Origin: an uncultured Campylobacter sp.
Lineage (GTDB): Bacteria; Campylobacterota; Campylobacteria; Campylobacterales; Campylobacteraceae
Direction of reading: 5' to 3'
NCBI RefSeq assembly: GCF_937997535.1
Contig: NZ_CALKTT010000090.1
Location: 1-31,033, forward strand
Length of the DNA: 31,033 nt
In this document: positions 16,547 through 25,418 of the stretch, in pieces
Numbering within the stretch: the stretch's first letter is position 1
Layout of the letters: each line of letters starts with the position of its first letter
Notes under the pieces: generated by a model
Told to the model about the DNA's origin: nothing
Database searches by the model: none
The model's input: the letters and a program-made list of their open reading frames with translations, nothing else
Made by a program: the position numbers and the translations under genes

Positions 16547-19500
16547 CTACCAATCAGTCTTTTGATTGTAGATATCGCGGACATCGCCAGAATCTAGAAT
16601 TCTAGTCGAAGTATCGCTAGTACTATTGTCTGACGAGCTACCACCAGCGAACGATCCTACGTCATCCGCTATGCCCGATTTAACTTGACCTTCACCGCCC
16701 CAGACCGTAGGTTTAGACTGCTTTATATGTACGCGAAGAGGATTATAATACTGTCGTACGCCCGGATACTTTTTAGAGTAGGCTCCTCCATCATTTGCAG
16801 TAAACATAGTCTTATCATTTAAGGCTGGAGTATGAATAAGCCATGGATTAGTAATGATACGTATTGTAGCATGACCTGCTGCAGTGCCACTGATGGTTAT
16901 ATTCTCTCGGCCATTTTTTACCACATTGGCCCTGCTGATATCCACATTTACGTCGCCAACCTTAGTAAGACTATCGTAGTCGCTCACAAACTCCTCGTCT
17001 ATGTTATTTAAAGTAGCTTTCGTATTTACTACAAACTTCGTAAAGTCAGTTAAGCTATGATCTTCAGCCGCTAGCACGGTAAATATATTCGAGGCTTTAA
17101 CCTTGCCCGAGGCATTCGCAACCGGAACCTCGTAGGCCAAACTATCGCTAGGCGCAGGCATATTCGAGCACTTATCGGTTCTACCACAATAGATTTGCGT
17201 GTAAATAGGAACAGATATTGGAGTCCCAGTAGTAGCTTGCTGCACTATAGCCCCCAAACTTTTATCGTACGATGTACCATAGACAAATAGGGCGTAAGTG
17301 CCTACATTATCGCTAAAATCTGTAACGGTCTTGCCGGTTGCGTAAGTTTTGCTATTAGAATTAGCGGCGGCTATATAAGCAGCCTTACTTGCAGCTCTGG
17401 TCTCGCTAACCTTTCTAGTAATAAAGACATCGAAATCTTCCTTAGACAGCTTTATATCGGTTTTATTGTAGTCCTCAGAGTCGGTATCAGAGATAGCTTT
17501 GTATGAGCTATCGAATTTCGATGGCCAAAACTTTCCAAAGGTCTTAAGAGCGGTTCCGTCTTGAATATCAAAGTCACTAGCATAGATAAGCACCGGGGTG
17601 CTAGGGGTTTTATGCATCCTAGCGAAGTTAAAATACACGGTCGAGTCGGGAGTTTGTCCTTCTCTAAATCCTTGCGCTAAAATTCTGAATTCATTTAACT
17701 TCGAGTCATAATTAATTCCTGTACCGCCTTGCGGTCTATTGATAAGCCCGCCTCTTAATGAAGCATCAGAGTAGTAATTAAGAGCTATTTTAAGCGGTAT
17801 AGGTAAGCCATAACCAGCATCACCGCTAGAAGCGGCTTCCTCCCAGTCTGGCATCTCATCAGTTTTAGAAGAACCCTTACTGCTTCTTACGTTATATTTA
17901 TAGCATCTGCTATCATATCCAGTAGAGCCTAAGCATACGTCAGAATCTTTAGCAAAATACTGCGTATCGCTAAGAATCTCGTATTTGACGGTAGGCCTAT
18001 CAGGATATGGTACATAGTTTGTATTTGCGCTAGTCTCACTAGCATTAGTAGCCTTAGAGCAGCGTCCGTCAGCACTATTGCTTTGACAATCAAATCCGAA
18101 ATCTAGCGCGAAGTCAAGGTCGCTTGCAAATCCGCACACGGCTTGAAGTTTCTCCTTACCTTTGTCGCCAATTTCCATTTTATATCCGTCATAAAGCGTA
18201 GCAATGACATCCTTATAAACCTTGTCGGATAGATATGCTACTGCATTGACCTTAAGCTTAGCTAGCTGACTTATCTGATGCGTCACCGCTAAATTCTGGC
18301 TAGAATTTTCGTCAGCATATACTACGACATCGTTTTCGATGTCCGGAGCGTTGAAATATGTATACGCAGATATTCCACCCGAAATATTATTATCACCTAC
18401 GCCCCTTGTCACGCCGTTATCAAGGCTTGTGAGAGATACTCTGATACGATCCGGTCGGTAGCGTAATACGATATTATCATTTATCGCTTTATCTTTGTTA
18501 GCAGCAAGCCTCATACCTACGTCGCAGCCTATCATACCTTTAGCATTAGGAGTATTGCTAGATGAATTGATGATACATTTAGCGCTATTCCACTTCTTAG
18601 AGTATGTCTGATCGGAGTAGGCATCCGTCCATGAGTTATCATAGACATTTACAAGCACATCGCCAACATTATAGTAGTTAAAAATTTTATCGGCATCTTT
18701 GCCTATGGTTTCGGTATAGATGACGGCATAGCTTTTATCTTTTGCCTCAGGATTTTTTCTAGACTGGGTCATAAGATATGCGCCTTGAACATGACCTTTA
18801 CTATCAAATTTTGCAACGCCCTCCGTCTCTTCGATATTTCTAGCGTTAAAATTCGCCCATAGACTTACGGCGTTTTTATCCCATACCCTTCTATACGACG
18901 CGTCAAATTTCGAACTTGTACCATTTAATACGCACGAGACATCATCGCTCTTGCCAAAAGAGCCTTTTTTGATAGCTTCCGGATCAATCTCATATTTGCC
19001 TGTTTCGGCATTGTATTTAGCACCGGAATATTCCACTGCGGTACCACCATAACAACTATCTTCTTTAACGCCACGTTTTAATGTAGTGGAAGCATTCTTT
19101 CTATCTACATAATAGGATTGAGTAGTGACATTAGCCGCGCATTCATTAGATATAAACGGACGCAAGTAGGTTTGAATACCACGAATCTTAGTTGATATAT
19201 CTTGAGTATCATCAGAATCCGCGCCATAGCTCTTACGTAGATGATAGCGTTGATTGCCCAAATCCCCGCCAATTTCTGCTGTGTAGTTAGGTACGCCGTT
19301 GCCGCTATAGCTTCTGGCCGATATTACATGAGCCAAGATATCTGCATTTTGTGTATAATCACCACCTACGCGCAGATTACTAGGATTAAGTACGCTGGAG
19401 CCATCACCTTTTTTAGTTATATCGCCGCTAGCGGTGGTATCTACGATCTTACTATACTTGCCCGAATCCTTCAGCGCTTTTGTATCTACATTAAAATATG

Positions 19501-22500
19501 CAGGGCGAAGCACAAAGTTGTCGCTACCGCATATATGGAACGAGCCGTCTTTTGACATTTGAATTCCGAACTCATCTTTAGCAGCCTTTATATTATTTTC
19601 AAGCTTCTGCAGCTCCGGTTGTATTTTATTCTCCCAAATGTCCTTCTTTTGCTCCGCAGTTAGTTTTGTGTTGCACCAGCTAAAATTCTCACCTGTCTCG
19701 CAATATCCATATCGCTTTTTAAGCTCCCATTTCTTGAGCTCCGAATAATAAGCCTTAGGATCGCTGTTATTTAAATCTTTGTTTTTTATATACTGATCTA
19801 AATCGGATCCTGAGGCAACTTGATTGTCCGGACGATAGCTAAGCATAAATGTAAGACCCTGATACGCATCTCCTATCTCTATATCGTTTAGCTCTAAAAT
19901 ACTTTTTCCTTTAAAATCCACTTCCTTATCGATAGTGTAATCGGTTTTGTCCTTCATCTTAAACGGAATTTTTAAGGAATCGGTTACGGATCGGCATGAG
20001 TAAACTGCGCTATTCCCCTTATCGCTATCGGCAACTTTATCCGAGGTAGTAGCGGCATTTCTCGCCCTGACAACGGATAAATACAATTTACCGCTCAAGT
20101 CGAATTTCTCAAGCTTTCTAGCCTCACTACCGATATATACGAGCTTGCCGGTATTCGGATCTTTTTTGAAGTAAGGAGAATTTGCGGCTGCGTCGATGTA
20201 TTCCTCGCATTTACCGGTATCATCCTTATACTTCTTACAAAATTGGCTCTCATAATCCGGTCTAAAGATGAGTTTCGCATCGAAAGGCTTATCGGAGATT
20301 TGAGTATATAGCCTATCGTCGTCGTCATTTTTACTAAAATTCTTATTGACTACCTGCAAACCGCTTAAAGGTAGGATATTAACGCTTTTAGAAACCTTTG
20401 TCGCGTCGCATAATTCAAGCTCGGAAGCGCTATCCATCTCTATGAAGACTCGCTGACCGCCGCCTATATCTAAGCTCATCTTATAACTTAGTGTCACGGC
20501 AGGAGCTTGAAGAATTTTTGCACCGGTATTAACGGTAGCGTTAAACTCACCATACGCCGCTTTACCTGGTCTCATTAGACCGCCCACCGGAGTAGTCGTG
20601 CCAGCTTTTATCTCTCCTGCACCCTCGCCGATATGGAATTTTAAGACATTCCTATCTAGCATCGTAAATTGCCTATTATTATAGATAGGATCCGTGACGT
20701 TTGGGGTGCCACCTTTTATGACGTCTTTCATCGTCTTGTATGCACCCTGCTTCCCGTCGCGTAGATAGACCAGATCTTCGGCTACCGCTGCGGGTATGGT
20801 ATCCGTAGTGGTATTGATAGGATTGTTTACAGTTAGTTTATTATTTATAGTAGAACTATCTTTAGTATAGGTAGCGCCCGCTTGAGAAAAGTCGATCGAT
20901 ACTACCGCACCTGCTGCATCTTCGCTATTACCGCCATTCAATCTATTTTCAAATTTCATTCTATAATAGATATTCTCGCCGGCAACTACCGGGTTTTTGA
21001 TCTGCTCAGGAGGTTCATGTAGTTTTTTTACATCCTCTTCGCTTCTTCGGTTACCATCATTATCAAAAAATTTAACCCAGTTAGCGGCGTTATATACCTC
21101 ATACTGATAGCACATTTGAGGGACATACAAATCGGCGGAAATAGCAATCATACTTATGAAGTTTTGATCGGCTTGACCTCCGTTGAGATCTTCATACGCC
21201 GCACCCAAAGAGATGTTTAGACTAGATTGCGCATTCTTCATCTTTGAACCGATATCGAATTCGTCCAGATCAAATCCACCTAAATAACCAGTGCCGTATG
21301 GATAGCTATACTTATAGGTGCCGTTATCATTTATAAGTAAAGCGACAGAGCCGTCGTATATATTAGCGCGATCGTTAGCTAACCGTTGATTAACCACACC
21401 GGATCCGTATAGCGAATCCATTTGTGCGGTTCCTTTGTGTTGAACTTTAAAATACTCGTCGGAGGTCATTTTTCTCTCGCCACCAAACCCTAAAAACCCT
21501 AGCTTTGCACTTACGGACCCACTTCTAGGTGTATAAAATCCATTGATGGTAGCGTTAATGTTTATAGGCGTATATCCATTATCCCAAGGGGTGAGGACAA
21601 AATAATCGCCGTAAATAGTTACGTTTTTTGGTTTAAAATATTTATTTTTATATTCTACGGCCTCTTTATAAGTCATTTTTTGACCCGTTACGCTATCGTT
21701 AGATTGTAAATTATCTAGCAAAGCCCTTCTGGACGGGGCGGTTTTATCATATACTACGATTATTCCCCATCCGCCGTACGGCCCAATACGAGCGGTGGTG
21801 AACTCTCCATTGGTAAAATCTGCACCGATTGGATCCATACCATCACTCGTTTTTACGTCTCCTACAGTAAATTCAATGCTGTCGGAATAAGGTTCAAAAT
21901 ATTTCTTGACTAGATCGGTAATATCTTTAGTGCAGCCATATTTTAAACGCAAACGTAAGGGCTTGCGAGATTTTGCCAAAAAGTTCCAAGCAGCCGTTCC
22001 TTCGCATCTATCTCTATAAACATCTTCTATTATGCTAGCTTTACCTTTCGAGCTTTTCATTTTAAATTTCACCCGTGTATACCCCTTAGCAAAACCGGTC
22101 AATTTTTTTCCGTCTTTGCTGTTGTATTCTGCTTCGCTGTCAAAATCAGTCGTGCTGAATATATTTCCCTGCCAATAAAGTCTCGCATAGACTATATCGT
22201 CTTTAGTCACGCCCTTAGGAAGCCTCAAAACAGCTTTTGAACTATTCAAATAAAACTGTCCGTCGCCGTCATCTTTAATGTATGTGCCTTTTGCTCCCCA
22301 CATGTAATCACGGCCTAGAGCAGAAGGCCAGCTTAAACTAATCACCGGCTTTCCGGTCACGGCGTAGTCTCCAAAGACGTATGTGCCCGCACCGCCGAAT
22401 CTAACTATCGGCTTTTGGTTTAATTCGTCAGACCGATTTTTTATAGTGGTGAAATTATACAAACCCTGATCTCCGTTCCAAGTCCAACCACCTCTCCTTC

Positions 22501-22651
22501 CGTCCAGCACGCCATCGTCACGATACTCGTTGCTTATTGGGGTAGCAGAATTTATCTTCACGTTCGACCTAACATCATCTGCGAATACTCCCGTCGCGAA
22601 ACAAAACAACAGCGCCAAAATGGGCGCAAAGCTAAAACTCTTAACTTTCAT
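16547..22651 (-). CDS. Giant exported surface protein with DUF11-type modules (2034 aa)
   Basis: The protein starts with a Sec signal peptide (residues 1-24, ending GVFA|DD). Residues about 80-510 match the front module seen in many large DUF11-bearing surface proteins: YARLYWQGN (155-163), GGWGIIVVYDK (293-303), NATINGFYTPRSGSVSAKLG (366-385) and GGFDLDEFDIG (458-468). Residues about 552-745 look like a DUF11/Ig-like domain (VVAGENIYYRMKFEN). The rest, about 1300 residues, is unrecognised and beta-rich, with many paired cysteines. No autotransporter barrel, LPXTG or Por-type sorting domain is visible. Five D/E-X-N-X-S/T sequons fit Campylobacter N-glycosylation. GGAGGG precedes the ATG. It lies just downstream of pseudopilin genes, so a pilus-tip (PilY1-like) or T2SS-substrate role is possible inference. 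GC is about 40% in sampled lines, well below neighbouring genes. Confidence 0.85.
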   Translation of the reverse strand: MKVKSFSFAPILALLFCFATGVFADDVRSNVKINSATPISNEYRDDGVLDGRRGGWTWNGDQGLYNFTTIKNRSDELNQKPIVRFGGAGTYVFGDYAVTGKPVISLSWPSALGRDYMWGAKGTYIKDDGDGQFYLNSSKAVLRLPKGVTKDDIVYARLYWQGNIFSTTDFDSEAEYNSKDGKKLTGFAKGYTRVKFKMKSSKGKASIIEDVYRDRCEGTAAWNFLAKSRKPLRLRLKYGCTKDITDLVKKYFEPYSDSIEFTVGDVKTSDGMDPIGADFTNGEFTTARIGPYGGWGIIVVYDKTAPSRRALLDNLQSNDSVTGQKMTYKEAVEYKNKYFKPKNVTIYGDYFVLTPWDNGYTPININATINGFYTPRSGSVSAKLGFLGFGGERKMTSDEYFKVQHKGTAQMDSLYGSGVVNQRLANDRANIYDGSVALLINDNGTYKYSYPYGTGYLGGFDLDEFDIGSKMKNAQSSLNISLGAAYEDLNGGQADQNFISMIAISADLYVPQMCYQYEVYNAANWVKFFDNDGNRRSEEDVKKLHEPPEQIKNPVVAGENIYYRMKFENRLNGGNSEDAAGAVVSIDFSQAGATYTKDSSTINNKLTVNNPINTTTDTIPAAVAEDLVYLRDGKQGAYKTMKDVIKGGTPNVTDPIYNNRQFTMLDRNVLKFHIGEGAGEIKAGTTTPVGGLMRPGKAAYGEFNATVNTGAKILQAPAVTLSYKMSLDIGGGQRVFIEMDSASELELCDATKVSKSVNILPLSGLQVVNKNFSKNDDDDRLYTQISDKPFDAKLIFRPDYESQFCKKYKDDTGKCEEYIDAAANSPYFKKDPNTGKLVYIGSEARKLEKFDLSGKLYLSVVRARNAATTSDKVADSDKGNSAVYSCRSVTDSLKIPFKMKDKTDYTIDKEVDFKGKSILELNDIEIGDAYQGLTFMLSYRPDNQVASGSDLDQYIKNKDLNNSDPKAYYSELKKWELKKRYGYCETGENFSWCNTKLTAEQKKDIWENKIQPELQKLENNIKAAKDEFGIQMSKDGSFHICGSDNFVLRPAYFNVDTKALKDSGKYSKIVDTTASGDITKKGDGSSVLNPSNLRVGGDYTQNADILAHVISARSYSGNGVPNYTAEIGGDLGNQRYHLRKSYGADSDDTQDISTKIRGIQTYLRPFISNECAANVTTQSYYVDRKNASTTLKRGVKEDSCYGGTAVEYSGAKYNAETGKYEIDPEAIKKGSFGKSDDVSCVLNGTSSKFDASYRRVWDKNAVSLWANFNARNIEETEGVAKFDSKGHVQGAYLMTQSRKNPEAKDKSYAVIYTETIGKDADKIFNYYNVGDVLVNVYDNSWTDAYSDQTYSKKWNSAKCIINSSSNTPNAKGMIGCDVGMRLAANKDKAINDNIVLRYRPDRIRVSLTSLDNGVTRGVGDNNISGGISAYTYFNAPDIENDVVVYADENSSQNLAVTHQISQLAKLKVNAVAYLSDKVYKDVIATLYDGYKMEIGDKGKEKLQAVCGFASDLDFALDFGFDCQSNSADGRCSKATNASETSANTNYVPYPDRPTVKYEILSDTQYFAKDSDVCLGSTGYDSRCYKYNVRSSKGSSKTDEMPDWEEAASSGDAGYGLPIPLKIALNYYSDASLRGGLINRPQGGTGINYDSKLNEFRILAQGFREGQTPDSTVYFNFARMHKTPSTPVLIYASDFDIQDGTALKTFGKFWPSKFDSSYKAISDTDSEDYNKTDIKLSKEDFDVFITRKVSETRAASKAAYIAAANSNSKTYATGKTVTDFSDNVGTYALFVYGTSYDKSLGAIVQQATTGTPISVPIYTQIYCGRTDKCSNMPAPSDSLAYEVPVANASGKVKASNIFTVLAAEDHSLTDFTKFVVNTKATLNNIDEEFVSDYDSLTKVGDVNVDISRANVVKNGRENITISGTAAGHATIRIITNPWLIHTPALNDKTMFTANDGGAYSKKYPGVRQYYNPLRVHIKQSKPTVWGGEGQVKSGIADDVGSFAGGSSSDNSTSDTSTRILDSGDVRDIYNQKTDW

Positions 22652-23170
22652 GATACTACCCTCCGGTCAATAACATAATTTTTGACTATTATTTTACATT
22701 TTTTTTGCTTAAATTACAGTGCAATTTGAAAGATTTATAATTAAAATTTAATTTATTTCAAATGGGACGGCAAATAACGACAACGCGATGAAAACTTAAC
22801 GATGAAAAAATTTCATAAAATATAAAAAAATGTGGAAATTTATCAAAAATTTCAGCAAATTTTAAAATTCAAAAGCTCTGTTACGATTTGATGTTGAAAT
22901 AAATTTTACATCCGCTACGAAAAGCCGGCTCGCTTACGGCGAGTTGAGCGCGATTTTTTGCTCACGCAACTTCACCCACATTCGCTTTACGGCTTCACTG
23001 CTCGTAGATAATTCTCGCAACAAGGCTTGTCACAACTAAAAATCGGGCGGTATTACTCTGTAAAAATTCCTAGTGCAGCGAATTAAAGACATCGCAATTT
23101 AGACTTTGCAAAAACATGACCAGCTATTTTTCCAAAGTTCATCGGCGCTATGTTATAACAGAGACGATTT
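22652..23170. other. Spacer upstream of the giant-protein gene
   Basis: No gene is seen. It is more AT-rich than other spacers next to the gene, and includes a short hairpin near 22928-22945 (CTCGC...GCGAG). It must hold the promoter of the 6.1-kb gene, because the hpf operon ends at a terminator just beyond. Confidence 0.5.
22691..22696 (-). promoter_or_regulatory. Candidate -10 of the giant-protein gene
   Basis: TAAAAT on the minus strand is preceded by an A-run and lies 40 bases before the ATG at 22651. Other AT-rich hexamers nearby could serve instead. Confidence 0.3.
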
Positions 23171-23212
23171 AAAAAAAGCACCCGATCCGAATTTCATCAG
23201 AACTCGAGCGCT
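23171..23212 (-). terminator. Rho-independent terminator of the pseudopilin-hpf operon
   Basis: On the minus strand AGCGCTCGA pairs with TCGGGTGCT over nine base pairs (two G-U), with an 18-base loop, followed by seven T. It lies 33 bases after the hpf stop. This separates the operon from the giant-protein gene. Confidence 0.75.
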
Positions 23213-23244
23213 TGAAATTTCAAATACCCGAATATGAAATTTAG

Positions 23245-23787
23245 CTAAAACAGACCGAATTTACCGTCTTTACGCTTGTAAAGCACACGCATTTTAGCGT
23301 CCATATCGTTAAAGACCAAGAACTGATCGGTACTTTCTTTAAGCTTATTTAGCGCCTCATCTATCTCTAGCGGCTTATAAAGCTCTAGCTCGGTAGGGAC
23401 GATTTCATCAACCTCGTCGTTTAAATTTGGCTTATTGGCACCGACCGCATTATCTACGGCGTTTTGTTTCATCTCGTCGCGATTTTTGTGAGAATTTACC
23501 TTATCGTGGTATCTGCGTAGAACCTTTGAGGCGCGATCTACGATGAGATCGACGGCAGCGTAGAGATCTTTATCTTTTTGGCGCACGACGATAGTATCTT
23601 GATGCGCTAAATTTAATGAAAAATCCACTACAAAACCTTTTTTGCCTTGCTTCTCGTCGGCAGAAATTACACAACGCCCCGAGATGATGTCGAGATTATA
23701 TTTTTCTAGCGTCTCAAATGCGTTTTCGACATAATTTTTAATAGCTTCCGTTAGCTCAAACTGCTTACCTACGATATTTAAATTCAT
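23245..23787 (-). CDS. hpf: Long-form ribosome hibernation promoting factor
   Basis: HPF binds the small ribosomal subunit and, in the long form, dimerises ribosomes into inactive 100S particles in starvation or stationary phase. The protein has 180 residues. The N-terminal ribosome-binding domain (1-100) begins MNLNIVGKQFELTEAIKNYV. A variable linker (100-124) is followed by the C-terminal dimerisation domain (about 125-180), with PLEIDEALNKLKES and QFLVFNDMDAKMRVLYKRKDG. Two domains make it the long type. AAAGGAG lies five bases before the ATG. Only 15 bases separate it from the upstream pseudopilin gene, so it appears to be the last gene of that operon, an unusual partner. Confidence 0.95.
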   Translation of the reverse strand: MNLNIVGKQFELTEAIKNYVENAFETLEKYNLDIISGRCVISADEKQGKKGFVVDFSLNLAHQDTIVVRQKDKDLYAAVDLIVDRASKVLRRYHDKVNSHKNRDEMKQNAVDNAVGANKPNLNDEVDEIVPTELELYKPLEIDEALNKLKESTDQFLVFNDMDAKMRVLYKRKDGKFGLF

Positions 23788-23802
23788 CGTCTCTCCTTTG
23801 CT

Positions 23803-24336
23803 TTATGGTTTTTGAATAGTGCGCCTATGATATGTAATCTGCGGCCTCCCCATAACCGCTACGTTGGATTTTACTACCACGTCTACAAGCGCAGCATGGC
23901 TTAGAATTCTACCTACACTACCATTTGCAAGCCTTTCGGACGAGCCTTGCCCGAAATTACTATAAGCGACGGTATGATCGTCAGGTGCACCTAGCTGTTT
24001 ATCGAAATATCCAAATGTCACGGTGATATCAAACATCTTTTGAGCTGGATCATTTGACGGATACACAAGAGTAATCGTATTTAGTGTAGGATTAGTCGCA
24101 GCCGTAGCGTTCTTCTCCTTAAGCTCAGTAGTTAGATACTGGTGCTTTTGCATAGCAAGGACTGCTAACTCCGTAGCGCTCTGAGCTAGCAGTAGCGCCT
24201 GCTCTCTGCCTTGAATATTATTGACATCGCGAGCCGTCATAGACGCGATAGATAGTGCCGTAATCGCCGTAGTCGCTACAATGATGATAAAAAATATGGC
24301 TGCTACTAGAGCAAAGCCTTTTCGCATAGTTTTCAT
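23803..24336 (-). CDS. PilX/GspK-like minor pseudopilin lacking Glu5
   Basis: A 177-residue protein with a prepilin-like N-terminus: MKTMRKG followed by FALVAAIFFIIIVATTAITA. Cleavage by prepilin peptidase is expected after Gly7. Position +5 of the mature protein is Ala instead of the nearly universal Glu, as in GspK/PilX-type tip subunits. A helical stretch continues to about residue 60 (ASMTARDVNNIQGREQALLLAQSATELA), which is typical of PilX-like proteins. Its ATG overlaps the stop of the preceding pseudopilin gene (TAATG), indicating coupling. Likely role: initiating or tip subunit of a short pilus used for DNA uptake or secretion. The exact class is uncertain. Confidence 0.75.
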   Translation of the reverse strand: MKTMRKGFALVAAIFFIIIVATTAITALSIASMTARDVNNIQGREQALLLAQSATELAVLAMQKHQYLTTELKEKNATAATNPTLNTITLVYPSNDPAQKMFDITVTFGYFDKQLGAPDDHTVAYSNFGQGSSERLANGSVGRILSHAALVDVVVKSNVAVMGRPQITYHRRTIQKP

Positions 24337-25409
24337 TAGTACACCACCTGTGCTTTACAAACGTTTAGATCCAGCTCTGCAGGATCAAAATTTCTGCCGT
24401 CATCCCTCATACATAGCTTAAGCGCAACGGCACCGTTATCATCCTTAAATTTAAACAAGCTCACGTCCTCGGCTAGTAACGCGCTGCTAGCCTTATCATA
24501 CGAGTTCGCATCTTTTTCAACGGTGCTCCATGGACGATAGTTATATTTTAAAACCAAATCAAAATTTTTACTTAATACATTACCAGCATTATCTCTCATA
24601 TATACAATACTATCCCTACCCCCTAAATCTGGAACGATCGCGTAGGCACTATGAGCTATATAGTACTGCTCGGAGAATTCCTGCGATTTATCGTTGTTTG
24701 GATTTAATGGATATTGGTTGATAGTAATAGTTTCGCTTTCTTTATTATTGGTACCCGTAGTACTAGGAGTGCCTACGGCGATCAGCACGCGATTGCTACC
24801 GTTCACGTCGACCTTTCTATCGTAGCCAAAGCCTATACCTACGCTAGTAGGTGAAGCATCATTCGTAACGACCCTAAAGATAACGGCGACTTGAGTATTA
24901 GTGGACGATTTACCGTATTCCGTAGCTCTTAAATTTCCAACTATATTAGCCACTTGGGGGAAATCGCTACCCAAGGATACCATATTGAATGTAGCTCTCG
25001 TATTTCCAATATAGCCCGCATCTTCTGTACCTGCTTTCCATTTGTCATCTCGGAGTTGAGACATCGACATGAAGCCACTCCAACCGGGAGTTCTCTTATT
25101 TATATTTCTCGTCTCTACGCTTTGTCCGATCCACTCTAATATATCGTATTTTGGATCATCTAAAGCGCTAATCGGCACAAACTCGTTTGAGCTAAGCTCT
25201 CTGCCTATAGTAGAGCTTTTTATTCTATCTTCTAAGCGATTTGTGATTAGCATCATCGCATTTTGTGTTCTAGCTTCCAGCTGATTTACTGCACGTACAT
25301 GAACATAGGATTTATATATCTTTGTGTATAGATCAGCGCCGAACATCGAGATGATACCTAATACTACGATAACAAATACAAGCTCTATAAGGGTGAAACC
25401 TTTTTTCAT
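24336..25409 (-). CDS. PilW/GspJ-like pseudopilin
   Basis: 357 residues beginning MKKG|FTLIELVFVIVVLGIISM, a canonical prepilin signal with Glu5. The N-terminal helix runs to about residue 65. The large C-terminal domain is unrecognised. Two cysteines near the C-terminus (LCMRDD...NVCKAQ, 17 residues between them) could close a disulfide loop like the D-region of type IV pilins. The length is above the usual for major pilins and fits PilW/GspJ-type minor subunits. AGGAG precedes the ATG. It lies nine bases after the first pseudopilin gene and overlaps the next by one base. Confidence 0.8.
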   Translation of the reverse strand: MKKGFTLIELVFVIVVLGIISMFGADLYTKIYKSYVHVRAVNQLEARTQNAMMLITNRLEDRIKSSTIGRELSSNEFVPISALDDPKYDILEWIGQSVETRNINKRTPGWSGFMSMSQLRDDKWKAGTEDAGYIGNTRATFNMVSLGSDFPQVANIVGNLRATEYGKSSTNTQVAVIFRVVTNDASPTSVGIGFGYDRKVDVNGSNRVLIAVGTPSTTGTNNKESETITINQYPLNPNNDKSQEFSEQYYIAHSAYAIVPDLGGRDSIVYMRDNAGNVLSKNFDLVLKYNYRPWSTVEKDANSYDKASSALLAEDVSLFKFKDDNGAVALKLCMRDDGRNFDPAELDLNVCKAQVVY

Positions 25410-25418
25410 CTCGCGCTC

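Noticed and set aside
19241..19555. Open frame on the plus strand inside the giant-protein gene
   Set aside because: It is antisense to a 6.1-kb gene with a signal peptide and terminator, and has no ribosome site or recognisable product.
22919..22990. Possible structured RNA or riboswitch upstream of the giant gene
   Set aside because: Only a 5-bp hairpin (CTCGC/GCGAG) is visible; no known riboswitch core could be matched.
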